Shown here piece by piece: positions 1 to 7,597 of a stretch of 18,569 nucleotides of DNA; within the stretch, counting starts at the first letter, position 1; each line of letters starts with the position of its first letter. A program made the translations under genes and the position numbers. The notes beneath the pieces were generated by a model. It was not told the origin of the DNA, searched no databases, and saw nothing but the letters and a program-made list of their open reading frames with translations. The stretch comes from QAMH01 sp964435565 (GTDB lineage Bacteria; Actinomycetota; Coriobacteriia; Coriobacteriales; QAMH01), in contig CAYSZR010000035.1 of the NCBI GenBank assembly GCA_964435565.1, positions 1 to 18,569 on the forward strand. Direction: 5' to 3'.

Positions 1-76
1 AGTTATCTCTGAGTATGATAAAGATTTGAAAAGTAAACATGCAGGTCAGAGACTTAGGAGTTGGCCGATACTTGGG

Positions 77-94
77 CTACCCCAAAACTACCCC
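77..94. repeat. Short tandem direct repeat CTACCCC
   Basis: Two identical copies of CTACCCC (77-83 and 88-94) are separated by AAAA, so they repeat every 11 bp, about one helical turn. They sit just upstream of the large palindrome at 99-152. The spacing suits two protein-binding half-sites on one DNA face, such as the arm sites of a recombinase or a regulator, but nothing in the window identifies the protein. Confidence 0.45.
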
Positions 95-98
95 TCTA

Positions 99-152
99 AA
101 ATCATACAAACAGTCGTGAAAATCATGATTTGGCTGACTGTTTGTATGATTT
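99..152. repeat. Nested coaxial palindrome with perfect 17-bp inverted arms
   Basis: The arm AAATCATACAAACAGTC (99-115) is the exact reverse complement of 136-152. The 20-bp centre contains a perfect 12-bp palindrome, AAATCATGATTT (120-131). Both palindromes are centred at 125.5. The motif AAATCAT therefore occurs at 99 and 120, and its complement at 125 and 146, each pair 21 bp (two helical turns) apart. The arms are AT-rich and no U-run follows, so it does not look like an ordinary intrinsic terminator. A dimer-of-dimers operator, a recombination site or a mobile-element end are all possible. Confidence 0.8.
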
Positions 153-238
153 ATGTTCTGCAAATACCCAAAAGTGATGTATGTGTGGATAAAATTCAGG
201 CGTTGGCGCCTGTGCCTCCGTCCATATAGAGGGTTCTA

Positions 239-244
239 TATAAT
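239..244 (+). promoter_or_regulatory. Candidate -10 box for the aminopeptidase gene
   Basis: A perfect TATAAT lies 77 bp upstream of the ATG at 321. No good -35 hexamer is visible 16-18 bp upstream, so the promoter is plausible but unproven. It would give a leader of about 70 nt. Confidence 0.4.
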
Positions 245-320
245 GTTTAAAAATTCGAGACATAGTTGCCTTGCGTGAAGTGTGCGCATGGCCGTCTGCT
301 GCGAAAGGTTCGGATAAGGA

Positions 321-1424
321 ATGCAAGCGTTCAAGAGAATTGAAAAGGTTCGTAAGTTACTGCGAGAGCAGAACCTCGATGCGATAATCGTGCGCAATAC
401 CAGCGATCTGATGTGGTTGACCGGTTTTGACGGTGTCTTTGATACTGAACAGGCGCACGTTGCGATTATCTTGCATGACAGCTGCATCTTGCATACTGAT
501 TCGCGCTATGTGACGGCAATGCGCGAACATGCGCAAACCGAGGGTATTTGGCAGATTGACGCAAGCCGTCTGCGTGAGCCGAAGTTCGTTGCGCAGACGC
601 TCGAGGACCTTAAGCTTAAAACCGGTCGTATCGCTATCGATACATCGATGCCCCTTGGGACATATCGTTCCTATTCTGATGAGCTTCCCAACGCTCGCTT
701 CAAAGAGCGCTCAGGCGATATCCTCAAGTTGCGTGCCGTCAAAGATGAAGATGAGATCGCGCTTATGAAAAGCGCCCAGCAAATTGCCTCGCAGGCGTTT
801 ACGGATACACTTGCTCATCTGCAGGTGGGGATGACCGAGCGCGAAGTATCGCTTGAACTTGAATTCAACATGCGCAAAGGCGGAGCAGACGAACTCGCGT
901 TTGCCAATATCATCGCAAGTGGCCCCAACAGCGCAAATCCCCATGCTGTTCCCAGCGCACGCGCACTCGAGCCGGGCGACCTTGTTGTTTTTGATTTCGG
1001 AGCTCGGTCTTGCGGGTATCGGTCGGATACGACGCGCACGGTGAGTGTTGGTGGACCCACGGTCGAGCAACAGTACATCTATGATACGGTGCGGCTTGCA
1101 AATGCAGAGGTCGCGCATGCGATTAAGATAGGCGCTACCGGGGCACAGCTTCAGAAGCTCGCCGAAGATGTCCTTGCCGGGAAAGGCTACGAGAACCGTA
1201 TGGGACATTCCCTTGGCCATGGCGTTGGCATTGACATTCACGAGCTGCCCGTGCTCGGGCTTTCGAACAAGGAACCGCTGGTCGCGGGCAATGTCGTGAC
1301 GGACGAACCTGGCATTTACCTATCGGGGTCAAATGGCGTGCGCATTGAAGACTGCGGCGTAGTAACGGAAACCGGCTTCGAGAGTTTTTGCGAGTTAACC
1401 CATGAGTTGCAGGTAATTGAATAG
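321..1424 (+). CDS. M24 family Xaa-Pro aminopeptidase/dipeptidase
   Basis: A 367-residue cytosolic metallopeptidase of the M24 'pita-bread' family, which releases N-terminal residues ahead of proline or cleaves Xaa-Pro dipeptides. Residues 1-130 form the creatinase-like N-terminal domain and about 140-360 the catalytic domain. The five expected metal ligands are visible: D225 in VFDFG, D236 in SDTTRT, H300 in GHSLGHGVG, E329 in DEPGIY and E343 in RIEDCG. Length is normal for PepQ/YpdF-type enzymes. AAGGA directly abuts the ATG, so GAAAGG (303-308) is the likelier ribosome site; the next in-frame ATG (codon 31) would cut into the N-terminal domain. It precedes efp, an arrangement also common in Firmicutes. 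Aminopeptidase P and prolidase cannot be separated from sequence alone. Confidence 0.9.
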   Translation: MQAFKRIEKVRKLLREQNLDAIIVRNTSDLMWLTGFDGVFDTEQAHVAIILHDSCILHTDSRYVTAMREHAQTEGIWQIDASRLREPKFVAQTLEDLKLKTGRIAIDTSMPLGTYRSYSDELPNARFKERSGDILKLRAVKDEDEIALMKSAQQIASQAFTDTLAHLQVGMTEREVSLELEFNMRKGGADELAFANIIASGPNSANPHAVPSARALEPGDLVVFDFGARSCGYRSDTTRTVSVGGPTVEQQYIYDTVRLANAEVAHAIKIGATGAQLQKLAEDVLAGKGYENRMGHSLGHGVGIDIHELPVLGLSNKEPLVAGNVVTDEPGIYLSGSNGVRIEDCGVVTETGFESFCELTHELQVIE

Positions 1425-1542
1425 GCGCTCTTGTCCGCGCTTGGAGCGGCACTCCTTATGAACATCTTATATACTCCAGATAAATCGAGGTTTTCATAGA
1501 GTAGAATAGTCAAAATATGTCGAGAGAAAGGCGATAGGAAAA

Positions 1543-2103
1543 GTGTCAGTTCAACCTTCAAATTTTAAAAACGGAATGTGCGTCAAATATAACAACAAGC
1601 TTTGCACCATTGTCGAATTTCAGCATGTTAAGCCAGGTAAGGGCGGTGCATTTATTCGCACCAAGCTTAAAGATATCGCCACTGGCCGTGTTGTAGAGTA
1701 CACATTCCGCCCCAATGATAAATTCGATGACGTGCGCCTCGAGACCAAGGAAATGGAATATTCCTGGACCGATGGCTCGCTTTTCTACTTCATGGATCCG
1801 GTTACCTTCGAGCAGCCAGAGGTTTCTGCAGAGATTATCGGCGAGAGCGAGAAATGGCTCAAAGAAGGAGATATCTGCCTCGCTCAGTATGCAGATGGCG
1901 AGCTTATCTCTGTTGATCCTCCCATGTTCGTCGAACTCGAGATCACCGAAACCGAGCCCGGTTTCAAGGGCAATACCGTCCAAAGTGGAAGCAAGCCTGC
2001 AGTTTGCGACACGGGTGCTGAGGTCAAGGTCCCGCTGTTCATTGAAATCGGAGACAAGGTGAAGATCGACACGCGCGATGGCCGCTTTGTCGAGCGACTC
2101 TAG
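1543..2103 (+). CDS. efp: Elongation factor P
   Basis: EF-P binds the ribosome between the P and E sites and relieves stalling at polyproline stretches. The protein has 186 residues, the usual length, with the three-domain beta-barrel pattern: KOW-like N domain, central OB domain, and a C-terminal OB domain ending in KVKIDTRDGRFVERL. The conserved loop reads VKPGKGGAF with K33 at the tip, matching E. coli K34. Many actinobacterial EF-Ps have PGKGP here; this one has PGKGG. The start is a GTG, with AGGA at 1536-1539 and AGAAAGG further upstream. TAGAAT at 1502-1507 could be its -10 box, but no good -35 accompanies it. pyrH follows 33 bp downstream. Confidence 0.96.
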   Translation: MSVQPSNFKNGMCVKYNNKLCTIVEFQHVKPGKGGAFIRTKLKDIATGRVVEYTFRPNDKFDDVRLETKEMEYSWTDGSLFYFMDPVTFEQPEVSAEIIGESEKWLKEGDICLAQYADGELISVDPPMFVELEITETEPGFKGNTVQSGSKPAVCDTGAEVKVPLFIEIGDKVKIDTRDGRFVERL

Positions 2104-2136
2104 AGAAAACTTCCTCGCAGAAGGAGAGATGCGTAT

Positions 2137-2850
2137 ATGAGCGACTATATCTACAAGCGCGTGCTGCTCAAGCTGTCTGGCGAGGCGCTGCAAGGCGAAC
2201 AGGGATATGGTATTGATCCCAAGGTCATCAGTGAAATCGCCGAGCAGATCAAGCATATCGTCGATGGCGGTATCGAGCTTGCCATTACCGTGGGCGGTGG
2301 CAATATCTTTCGCGGGCTCGCAGGCTCTGCAGAGGGTATGGACCGTGCGCAGGCAGACTATATCGGTATGCTCGCGACCATCATGAATGCGCTCGCCCTC
2401 CAAGAGGGGTTGGAACGCGCCGGTGTCTTCACGCGCGTGCAATCAGCGATCAGCATGCAGGAAGTCGTGGAACCCTATATTCGTCGTCGAGCAGTGCGTC
2501 ATCTCGAAAAGGGGCGCGTAGTTATCTTTGCAGGCGGTACGGGCAATCCGTATTTCACTACCGACACGACAGCGGCATTGCGCGCGTGCGAGATCGACGC
2601 TGAGGCCATTTTAAAGGCGACGCAAGTCGATGGTGTATACGATAGTGATCCGCATAAGAATCCGCAGGCTACGAAGTTCGATGAAATCTCTTATATGGAG
2701 GTTCTCTCTCGCGAACTCAACGTTATGGACTCGACTGCTACGTCGTTGTGCAAAGACAATGGCATTCCCATTATCGTGTTCAATCTGCATAAGCAAGGTA
2801 ATATCGACCGCGTGCTCAAGGGCGAACACGTCGGAACTACCGTTAGCTAA
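2137..2850 (+). CDS. pyrH: UMP kinase (uridylate kinase)
   Basis: Phosphorylates UMP to UDP with ATP in pyrimidine nucleotide synthesis. The 237-residue protein belongs to the amino-acid kinase fold and is hexameric in known bacteria. Visible motifs are the N-terminal LLKLSGEAL loop, the glycine-rich VGGGNIFRG, the UMP-binding ADYIGMLATIMNALALQ helix, GGTGNPYFTTDTTAALRA, and ATQVDGVYDSDP near the ATP site. A strong AAGGAGAG (2121-2128) sits 8 bases before the ATG. frr follows after 14 bases, the near-universal pyrH-frr pair. Here efp precedes it rather than the rpsB-tsf pair found in many bacteria. Confidence 0.97.
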   Translation: MSDYIYKRVLLKLSGEALQGEQGYGIDPKVISEIAEQIKHIVDGGIELAITVGGGNIFRGLAGSAEGMDRAQADYIGMLATIMNALALQEGLERAGVFTRVQSAISMQEVVEPYIRRRAVRHLEKGRVVIFAGGTGNPYFTTDTTAALRACEIDAEAILKATQVDGVYDSDPHKNPQATKFDEISYMEVLSRELNVMDSTATSLCKDNGIPIIVFNLHKQGNIDRVLKGEHVGTTVS

Positions 2851-2864
2851 GGGGGCATTTAACG

Positions 2865-3422
2865 ATGTCGGAAGAGCTTGATCAGGCTAAAGCGTCAATG
2901 GAAAAATCTCTCAAAGCGCTCGACCATGATTTCTCGTCGCTGCGCACGGGGCGTCCATCAGTTGGAATTCTTGAAGACGTCAAGGTCGATTATTACGGTG
3001 TGCCGACACCTATCACACAGGTTGGCGCCGTTAAGGTTCCTGAGGGAAACCTCATGACTATCGAGCCGTGGGATAAATCGATCGCGACTGCTATAGAAAA
3101 GGCGATTCTTGCCGCTAATCTGGGTGTTACTCCCAATAACGATGGATCCGGCGTTATCAGGCTGCCGTTTCCGGCGCCTACCGAGGAACGCCGAAAGGAA
3201 ATCGTCAAGGAATGCCGTAACGTCGCTGAGCAACATCGCATTACCGTGCGCAATGCGCGTCGCGATGCCAAAACCAAAATCGACCGTTTGAAGAAGGACG
3301 GCGAGATCGGCGAAGACGAGCAGAGACGCGAAGAAGAGCAGCTCCAGAAGCTGACCGATGGGCTCGTCGATAAAATCGACACGGCACTTGCTGCCAAAGA
3401 AGCCGAAGTAATGGAAATCTAG
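2865..3422 (+). CDS. frr: Ribosome recycling factor
   Basis: RRF splits the post-termination ribosome together with EF-G so that subunits can be reused. The 185-residue length is typical. It shows the LRTGRPSVGILEDVKVDYYG start of the family, the TPITQVGAVKVPEGN strand region, the NDGSGVIRLPFPAPTEERR segment, and a long C-terminal helix returning through KECRNVAEQHRITVRNARRDA. AAGGGGG (2849-2855) overlaps the pyrH stop and lies 9 bases before the ATG, so the two genes are probably translated from one message. The gene ends in TAG. Confidence 0.97.
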   Translation: MSEELDQAKASMEKSLKALDHDFSSLRTGRPSVGILEDVKVDYYGVPTPITQVGAVKVPEGNLMTIEPWDKSIATAIEKAILAANLGVTPNNDGSGVIRLPFPAPTEERRKEIVKECRNVAEQHRITVRNARRDAKTKIDRLKKDGEIGEDEQRREEEQLQKLTDGLVDKIDTALAAKEAEVMEI

Positions 3423-3429
3423 GTGAGTT

Positions 3430-4212
3430 TTGAGCGACAGACCCTCGACACTTGCTGAGATTTTTCCCGACCCGCCTTCTGGGCTGGATAGGGACCTGCT
3501 TGAACTCGAACATATCCCCAAGCACGTTGCCATCATCATGGATGGCAATGGGCGTTGGGCAAAGCAGCGCGGTCTTGATCGTGGGGAAGGCCATAGGGCT
3601 GGCATTCGTGCGGTGCGTGAGGCAATTACGACCTGCAATGACATCGGCGTGCGCTATCTGACTATCTATTCGTTTTCGACCGAGAACTGGAAACGTCCCA
3701 AGACCGAGGTCATGGGCCTTATGGACCTGTTCGCTAAGACAATGGATAGGGAAGTCGACGGGCTTGACGACGAACGGGTGCGCATCGAGTTGCTGGGGCG
3801 CACGGATGACCTGCCGCTGACCACGCGCACTATCTTTAAGCAGGCGGCCAAGCGCACGGCGAAAAACACCGGCATGACCCTTGCAATTGCGGTCAATTAC
3901 GGGTCCCGTCTTGAGATTGCGGATGCCGCGACGCGGCTGGCGCGCGAGGTGAAATCTGGCACGCTCAAGCCTGAAGACATCACTGAAGATTTGATTTCAA
4001 GTCATCTGTATACGGCGGATATGCCCGACCCCGATTTGCTCATCCGCACAAGTGGCGAGCTGCGCCTTTCGAACTTCTTGCTCTGGCAGCTTGCATATTC
4101 TGAATTCTATGTGACTGATGTTTTGTGGCCCGATTTCGATCGCTATGAGATCTTGCGCGCGTTTCTTGCTTTCCAAGCCCGCGACAGGCGCTTTGGTAAA
4201 GTGAGCGAGTAG
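3430..4212 (+). CDS. uppS: Isoprenyl transferase (undecaprenyl diphosphate synthase family)
   Basis: A cis-prenyltransferase that condenses isopentenyl diphosphate units onto a short allylic diphosphate, giving the C55 lipid carrier for cell-wall precursors. The 260-residue protein has the family entrance HVAIIMDGNGRWAKQRG, with catalytic D38, followed by GHRAGIRAVREA, YSFSTENWKRP and the C-terminal DLLIRTSGELRLSNFLLWQ signature. The start is probably TTG at 3430, because TGA at 3424 closes the frame upstream and the first ATG (codon 37) lies inside the active-site motif. AGGTGAG overlaps the frr stop only 2 bases before it, so the exact start is uncertain. Exact chain length cannot be read from sequence. 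Confidence 0.94.
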   Translation: MSDRPSTLAEIFPDPPSGLDRDLLELEHIPKHVAIIMDGNGRWAKQRGLDRGEGHRAGIRAVREAITTCNDIGVRYLTIYSFSTENWKRPKTEVMGLMDLFAKTMDREVDGLDDERVRIELLGRTDDLPLTTRTIFKQAAKRTAKNTGMTLAIAVNYGSRLEIADAATRLAREVKSGTLKPEDITEDLISSHLYTADMPDPDLLIRTSGELRLSNFLLWQLAYSEFYVTDVLWPDFDRYEILRAFLAFQARDRRFGKVSE

Positions 4213-4228
4213 ATGCCGGGGGCATGCG

Positions 4229-5089
4229 ATGGCGATTAACGTTCACGACCTGAGTAAACGAGTCGTCGTTGGCACGGTCTATGTTCTTATCACCGCCGCA
4301 GCGACATTTGCCTCTTGGTATTCAACCGTTATCGTCATAGCTTTCACGGCGGCGCTTTGCTGCTATGAATTCCTGCGCATGGCGCACGAAAACGGATATC
4401 GTCCCTATGTCGCAATCGGCACGGCGACAGCGGCGCTTATCCCGCTTGCCATGGGTTTGGTCGCTACGACCAATCATGCCGTCGCCGGTGGCCTGGTCGT
4501 GGCGCTTGTCGCGGGCGTTATCATGCTCATGCGTTATTTTGCGCACATGGAAGATACTATTGTCGATGTTGCGCTTACCTTGTTCGCTTACCTCTATACC
4601 GGTCTCATGCTCTCGTCGTTCGTATTGCTGCGCGGCGTGGTCGATGGGCCAGAGGGCGGCGTTTTGTGTATTTTGATCCTGTGCAGTATCTGGGCTAACG
4701 ACGGATTTGCCTATCTGGGTGGATCGGCTTTTGGCAAGCATAAGTTCGCCCCGCATATCTCGCCTAAGAAGACCTGGGAAGGCGTTGCATGCGGGATGGC
4801 CGCGAGTGTCGTGCTCTGGCTGACCATCGTGCTGTTTATTCCTGACTGCGGTTTTGGTTGGGTATGGGCTGTTATCGCCGGTTTGCTCGTGGGCTTTGCG
4901 GGTATTATCGGAGATCTGACCGAATCACATATCAAGCGCGGTTTCAACGCAAAGGACTCGGGAGATCTTATGCCTGGCCATGGCGGCCTGCTCGATCGTA
5001 GCGATTCGTTTATCTTTGGATCGGTTGCCGCTTACGCTATGGTTGCGGGTGCGCCGTACGTCTTTATGTTTATCGGCTTCACGCTGTAA
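4229..5089 (+). CDS. cdsA: Phosphatidate cytidylyltransferase (CDP-diglyceride synthase)
   Basis: Makes CDP-diacylglycerol from phosphatidic acid and CTP, the branch point for membrane phospholipids. The 286-residue protein is strongly hydrophobic, with about seven or eight membrane segments between residues 12 and 280. The family signature is at residues 232-260: ESHIKRG, then AKDSGDLMPGHGG and LLDRSDS, containing the metal-binding acidic residues. ISPKKTWEG at 177-185 is also characteristic. GGGGG (4218-4222) precedes the ATG by 6 bases. It lies 16 bp after uppS and 62 bp before the dxr start, within the same lipid and isoprenoid run. Confidence 0.95.
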   Translation: MAINVHDLSKRVVVGTVYVLITAAATFASWYSTVIVIAFTAALCCYEFLRMAHENGYRPYVAIGTATAALIPLAMGLVATTNHAVAGGLVVALVAGVIMLMRYFAHMEDTIVDVALTLFAYLYTGLMLSSFVLLRGVVDGPEGGVLCILILCSIWANDGFAYLGGSAFGKHKFAPHISPKKTWEGVACGMAASVVLWLTIVLFIPDCGFGWVWAVIAGLLVGFAGIIGDLTESHIKRGFNAKDSGDLMPGHGGLLDRSDSFIFGSVAAYAMVAGAPYVFMFIGFTL

Positions 5090-5151
5090 GATGAATAGAA
5101 CGGGCACGTACGAACGGCTTGTTTTCGTGCATGCTTGATTGGAGTTATCGA

Positions 5152-6315
5152 ATGATGAAAACTCGATTGGTGCTATTGGGAGCTACGGGCTCTATTGGAA
5201 CGCAGACGCTCGATGTTGCTCGTCTTCATGCCGATACGATCGAAATAGTCGCCCTTGCCGCTGGCAGGCGTGTTGAAGAGGCCGTTTCATACGCTTGCGA
5301 ATTTGGCGTGAAGCATCTTGCCTTTGGCGACGAGAGCGTGCGGAATGCACCGGCTCTTTCGAAGCTAGATTCAGACGTCCACGTTGGCTTTGGCGCTCGA
5401 GCCGTTGCAGAGCTCTCTCAGCTTGAAGATGTCGATATCGTCCTTAATGCGCTTTCGGGAGAAGCCGGTATGCGTGCTTCATACGACACACTCAAAGCTG
5501 GCCGTGTCTTGGCGTTGGCGAATAAGGAATCGCTCGTTGTGGGCGGCGACTTGATCATGCCACTGGCAACGCACGATACCATGTTGCCGGTTGACTCCGA
5601 GCATTCCGCTATTTACCAGTGCTATCTGGGGGAAGAGCCGCAGGAAGCGCGCCGTATCTGGCTTACGTGTTCGGGTGGTCCATTTCGTGGAATGAACCGC
5701 GAAGAGATTTCGAAGGTTACGGCAAAGCAGGCGCTCGCTCATCCCACATGGAATATGGGCCCCAAGATAACCATTGATTCGGCGACGCTTATGAACAAGG
5801 GGCTTGAGGTCATCGAAGCGCACCATCTGTTCGATGCGGACGTTGACGATATCCGCGTTGTCGTGCATCCGCAAAGCTGCGTGCATTCGATGGTCGAATA
5901 CATAGATGGATCGGTCAAGGCGCATCTTGGCGTTGCCGATATGCGTATCCCTATTCAATTCGCGCTGAGCTATCCGCATCGTTGGGAAAGCCCTGCAGAG
6001 CAGATCGATTTCACCAAAGTGCATGCACTCGAGTTTTCCGATCCCGATTGCGAGACGTTTCGTTGCCTGACGCTCGCGCTTGAGGCGGGCCGTGCTGGCG
6101 GGACGATGCCCTGCATCATGAACGCTGCCAATGAAGTCGCTGTCGCTGCGTTTTTGCAGGATAGATGCAGCATCGTAGATATCGATGCGATAGTCGGGCG
6201 CTGCATGGAGTACTTCGATCGCGAAGATGTCGAATCCATCGATCAGCTCGAGGAAATCGATATGCGCGTGCGAAGGTTTGCACGCACGCTCGTTGCAAAA
6301 GGCGTTCTGCAATGA
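5152..6315 (+). CDS. dxr: 1-deoxy-D-xylulose 5-phosphate reductoisomerase
   Basis: Second step of the MEP isoprenoid pathway: NADPH-dependent conversion of DXP to 2-C-methyl-D-erythritol 4-phosphate. The NADPH loop LLGATGSIGTQTLDV starts at residue 8. ALANKESLVVGG, PVDSEHSAIYQC (metal ligands D148 and E150), LTCSGGPFRG, and PTWNMGPKITID followed by MNKGLEVIEAHHLF (E219) are all present, as is MNAANEVAV near the C-terminus. The frame stays open upstream to a TTG at 5119, but GGAG (5141-5144) sits 7 bases before ATG 5152 and the family begins at this point, so 387 residues is preferred. Its TGA overlaps the start of the next gene by 4 bp. Confidence 0.96.
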   Translation: MMKTRLVLLGATGSIGTQTLDVARLHADTIEIVALAAGRRVEEAVSYACEFGVKHLAFGDESVRNAPALSKLDSDVHVGFGARAVAELSQLEDVDIVLNALSGEAGMRASYDTLKAGRVLALANKESLVVGGDLIMPLATHDTMLPVDSEHSAIYQCYLGEEPQEARRIWLTCSGGPFRGMNREEISKVTAKQALAHPTWNMGPKITIDSATLMNKGLEVIEAHHLFDADVDDIRVVVHPQSCVHSMVEYIDGSVKAHLGVADMRIPIQFALSYPHRWESPAEQIDFTKVHALEFSDPDCETFRCLTLALEAGRAGGTMPCIMNAANEVAVAAFLQDRCSIVDIDAIVGRCMEYFDREDVESIDQLEEIDMRVRRFARTLVAKGVLQ

Positions 6316-7595
6316 GCGCGCTTGCGACCATCTTTTGGCTGATCGTCACCATCGTCGTTTTGGTGCTCGTGCACGAAGCGGGCCATTTTATCGCTGCACG
6401 CGCGTTTGGCGTGCGTGTCACCGAATTCATGATTGGCTTGCCGGGTCCCAACATCGGTTTCGAACGAAATGGCTGCCGTTATGGCATCACTTGCATTCCG
6501 CTGGGGGGATATAACCGCATAACCGGCATGGAAGGCGGTCCCGAAGACCCCAATCTCGCATCGGTGCTCGCCTACGTTTGCCGGCAGGGGAAAACAGATG
6601 TCGAGCATGCAGCTCTTGCTTGTGGCATCAGCGAAGAAGATGCCGAATATGCGCTTACGGTGCTTGATGGCTGGGGGTCGATTAAAGCCGCTGGACGCAA
6701 TGATCAAAAAGGGACGTATGCTGCAGTTGCTGGGAATGGATTCGAGCTTGGGCAGCCACGAGAGGTATCCGATCCTCAGACCTTGCTCGACGAAGAACGC
6801 TCGCATACCTATCGTGGCCTTTCCTGTGCTAAGCGGCTGGTGGTGCTTTTTGCTGGCCCGGTGATGAATCTGCTGCTTGCCCTTATTTTGTTTCTTGTCA
6901 TTTTCTGTGGAATCGGTCTTACCGTGTCGTCGACTACGATTTCTTCTGTGAGCGATGGGGGACCGGCGCAGGCTGCTGGTTTGCAGGCGGGCGATACGAT
7001 TACTCAGATCGATGATGCCGAAACCCCTGATTGGAAATCGCTTTCCCAAGCGATTTCAGAACATGCCCCAGGCGATACGATTTCAGTTGGCTATGTGCGT
7101 GACGGAGTATCTAGCCAAACGGTTCTGACGGCTAGCAAGAACGAAAATGGAGCGGCATATTTTGGGATTTACTCCGGCCAGACCCAATATAGACTTTCTG
7201 TTGGCGAAGCGATGGCGACGTCGTGGGAGTATTGCGCCTTGACTATTCGGGCATATGCGAACCTGTTCAATCCAACCACTGCGGCTGATACCATCAGTCA
7301 GTCGACATCGATCGTCGGTATTGCCGTTATAACCGAACGAGCCGCTTCGGCCGGCCTTGTGCCGCTGCTCTATATCCTTGCCGTCGTTTCGCTTTCGCTC
7401 GGTATCGTGAATCTTGTACCCTTGCCGCCGCTCGATGGCGGCAGAATCGTCGTGGAGCTTATTCAGCGCGTGGCTCGTCGGGAGATTCCGGTTAAGGTTG
7501 TCAATGCTATTACCATTGTGGTAATCGTGCTGCTCATGCTGCTGTTCTTCGTACTCTTGCGGCAAGACATCGTGAATTTCATCTTGGGAGGATAG
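6312..7595 (+). CDS. rseP: RseP-type site-2 membrane metalloprotease with wHTH-like insert
   Basis: An intramembrane zinc protease of the M50/RIP family, which cleaves membrane-anchored regulators or signal-peptide remnants. The 427-residue protein has the zinc motif HEAGH at 21-25 in the first membrane segment, a second segment near 174-200 (FAGPVMNLLLA), a PDZ domain at about 208-275, and the third zinc-site motif NLVPLPPLDGG at 367-377. Unusually, about 85 residues lie between GMEGGPEDP and the second membrane segment; residues 81-140 look like a winged-helix fold (see findings). The ATGA overlap with dxr fixes the start at 6312; the longer upstream frame is only the dxr tail read in another phase. 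ispG follows 2 bases after its TAG. Confidence 0.93.
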   Translation: MSALATIFWLIVTIVVLVLVHEAGHFIAARAFGVRVTEFMIGLPGPNIGFERNGCRYGITCIPLGGYNRITGMEGGPEDPNLASVLAYVCRQGKTDVEHAALACGISEEDAEYALTVLDGWGSIKAAGRNDQKGTYAAVAGNGFELGQPREVSDPQTLLDEERSHTYRGLSCAKRLVVLFAGPVMNLLLALILFLVIFCGIGLTVSSTTISSVSDGGPAQAAGLQAGDTITQIDDAETPDWKSLSQAISEHAPGDTISVGYVRDGVSSQTVLTASKNENGAAYFGIYSGQTQYRLSVGEAMATSWEYCALTIRAYANLFNPTTAADTISQSTSIVGIAVITERAASAGLVPLLYILAVVSLSLGIVNLVPLPPLDGGRIVVELIQRVARREIPVKVVNAITIVVIVLLMLLFFVLLRQDIVNFILGG

Positions 7596-7597
7596 GC

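Larger units (their letters stand above)
1..320. other. Region without a convincing gene
   Basis: One plus-strand frame is open from base 2 to 229. Its product has no recognisable domain and it runs straight through the palindrome at 99-152, so it is not called. It could in principle be the tail of a gene starting upstream of the window. The region holds the CTACCCC repeat, the nested palindrome and a -10-like TATAAT ahead of the aminopeptidase gene. Confidence 0.5.

Noticed and set aside
26..229. Plus-strand 67-codon frame at the window start
   Set aside because: It runs through the perfect palindrome, has no recognisable domain and no good ribosome site. It could only matter if it is the tail of a gene upstream of the window.
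1426..1448. Possible terminator between the aminopeptidase and efp
   Set aside because: Only a 5-bp stem (CGCTC/GAGCG) with a 13-nt loop and no U-run.
1558..2442. 294-codon minus-strand frame over efp and pyrH
   Set aside because: It is antisense to two strongly conserved genes and shows no motifs.
6165..6311. Upstream extension of the protease frame
   Set aside because: The extension is out-of-frame dxr sequence rich in Arg; the family start at ATG 6312 overlaps the dxr stop as ATGA.
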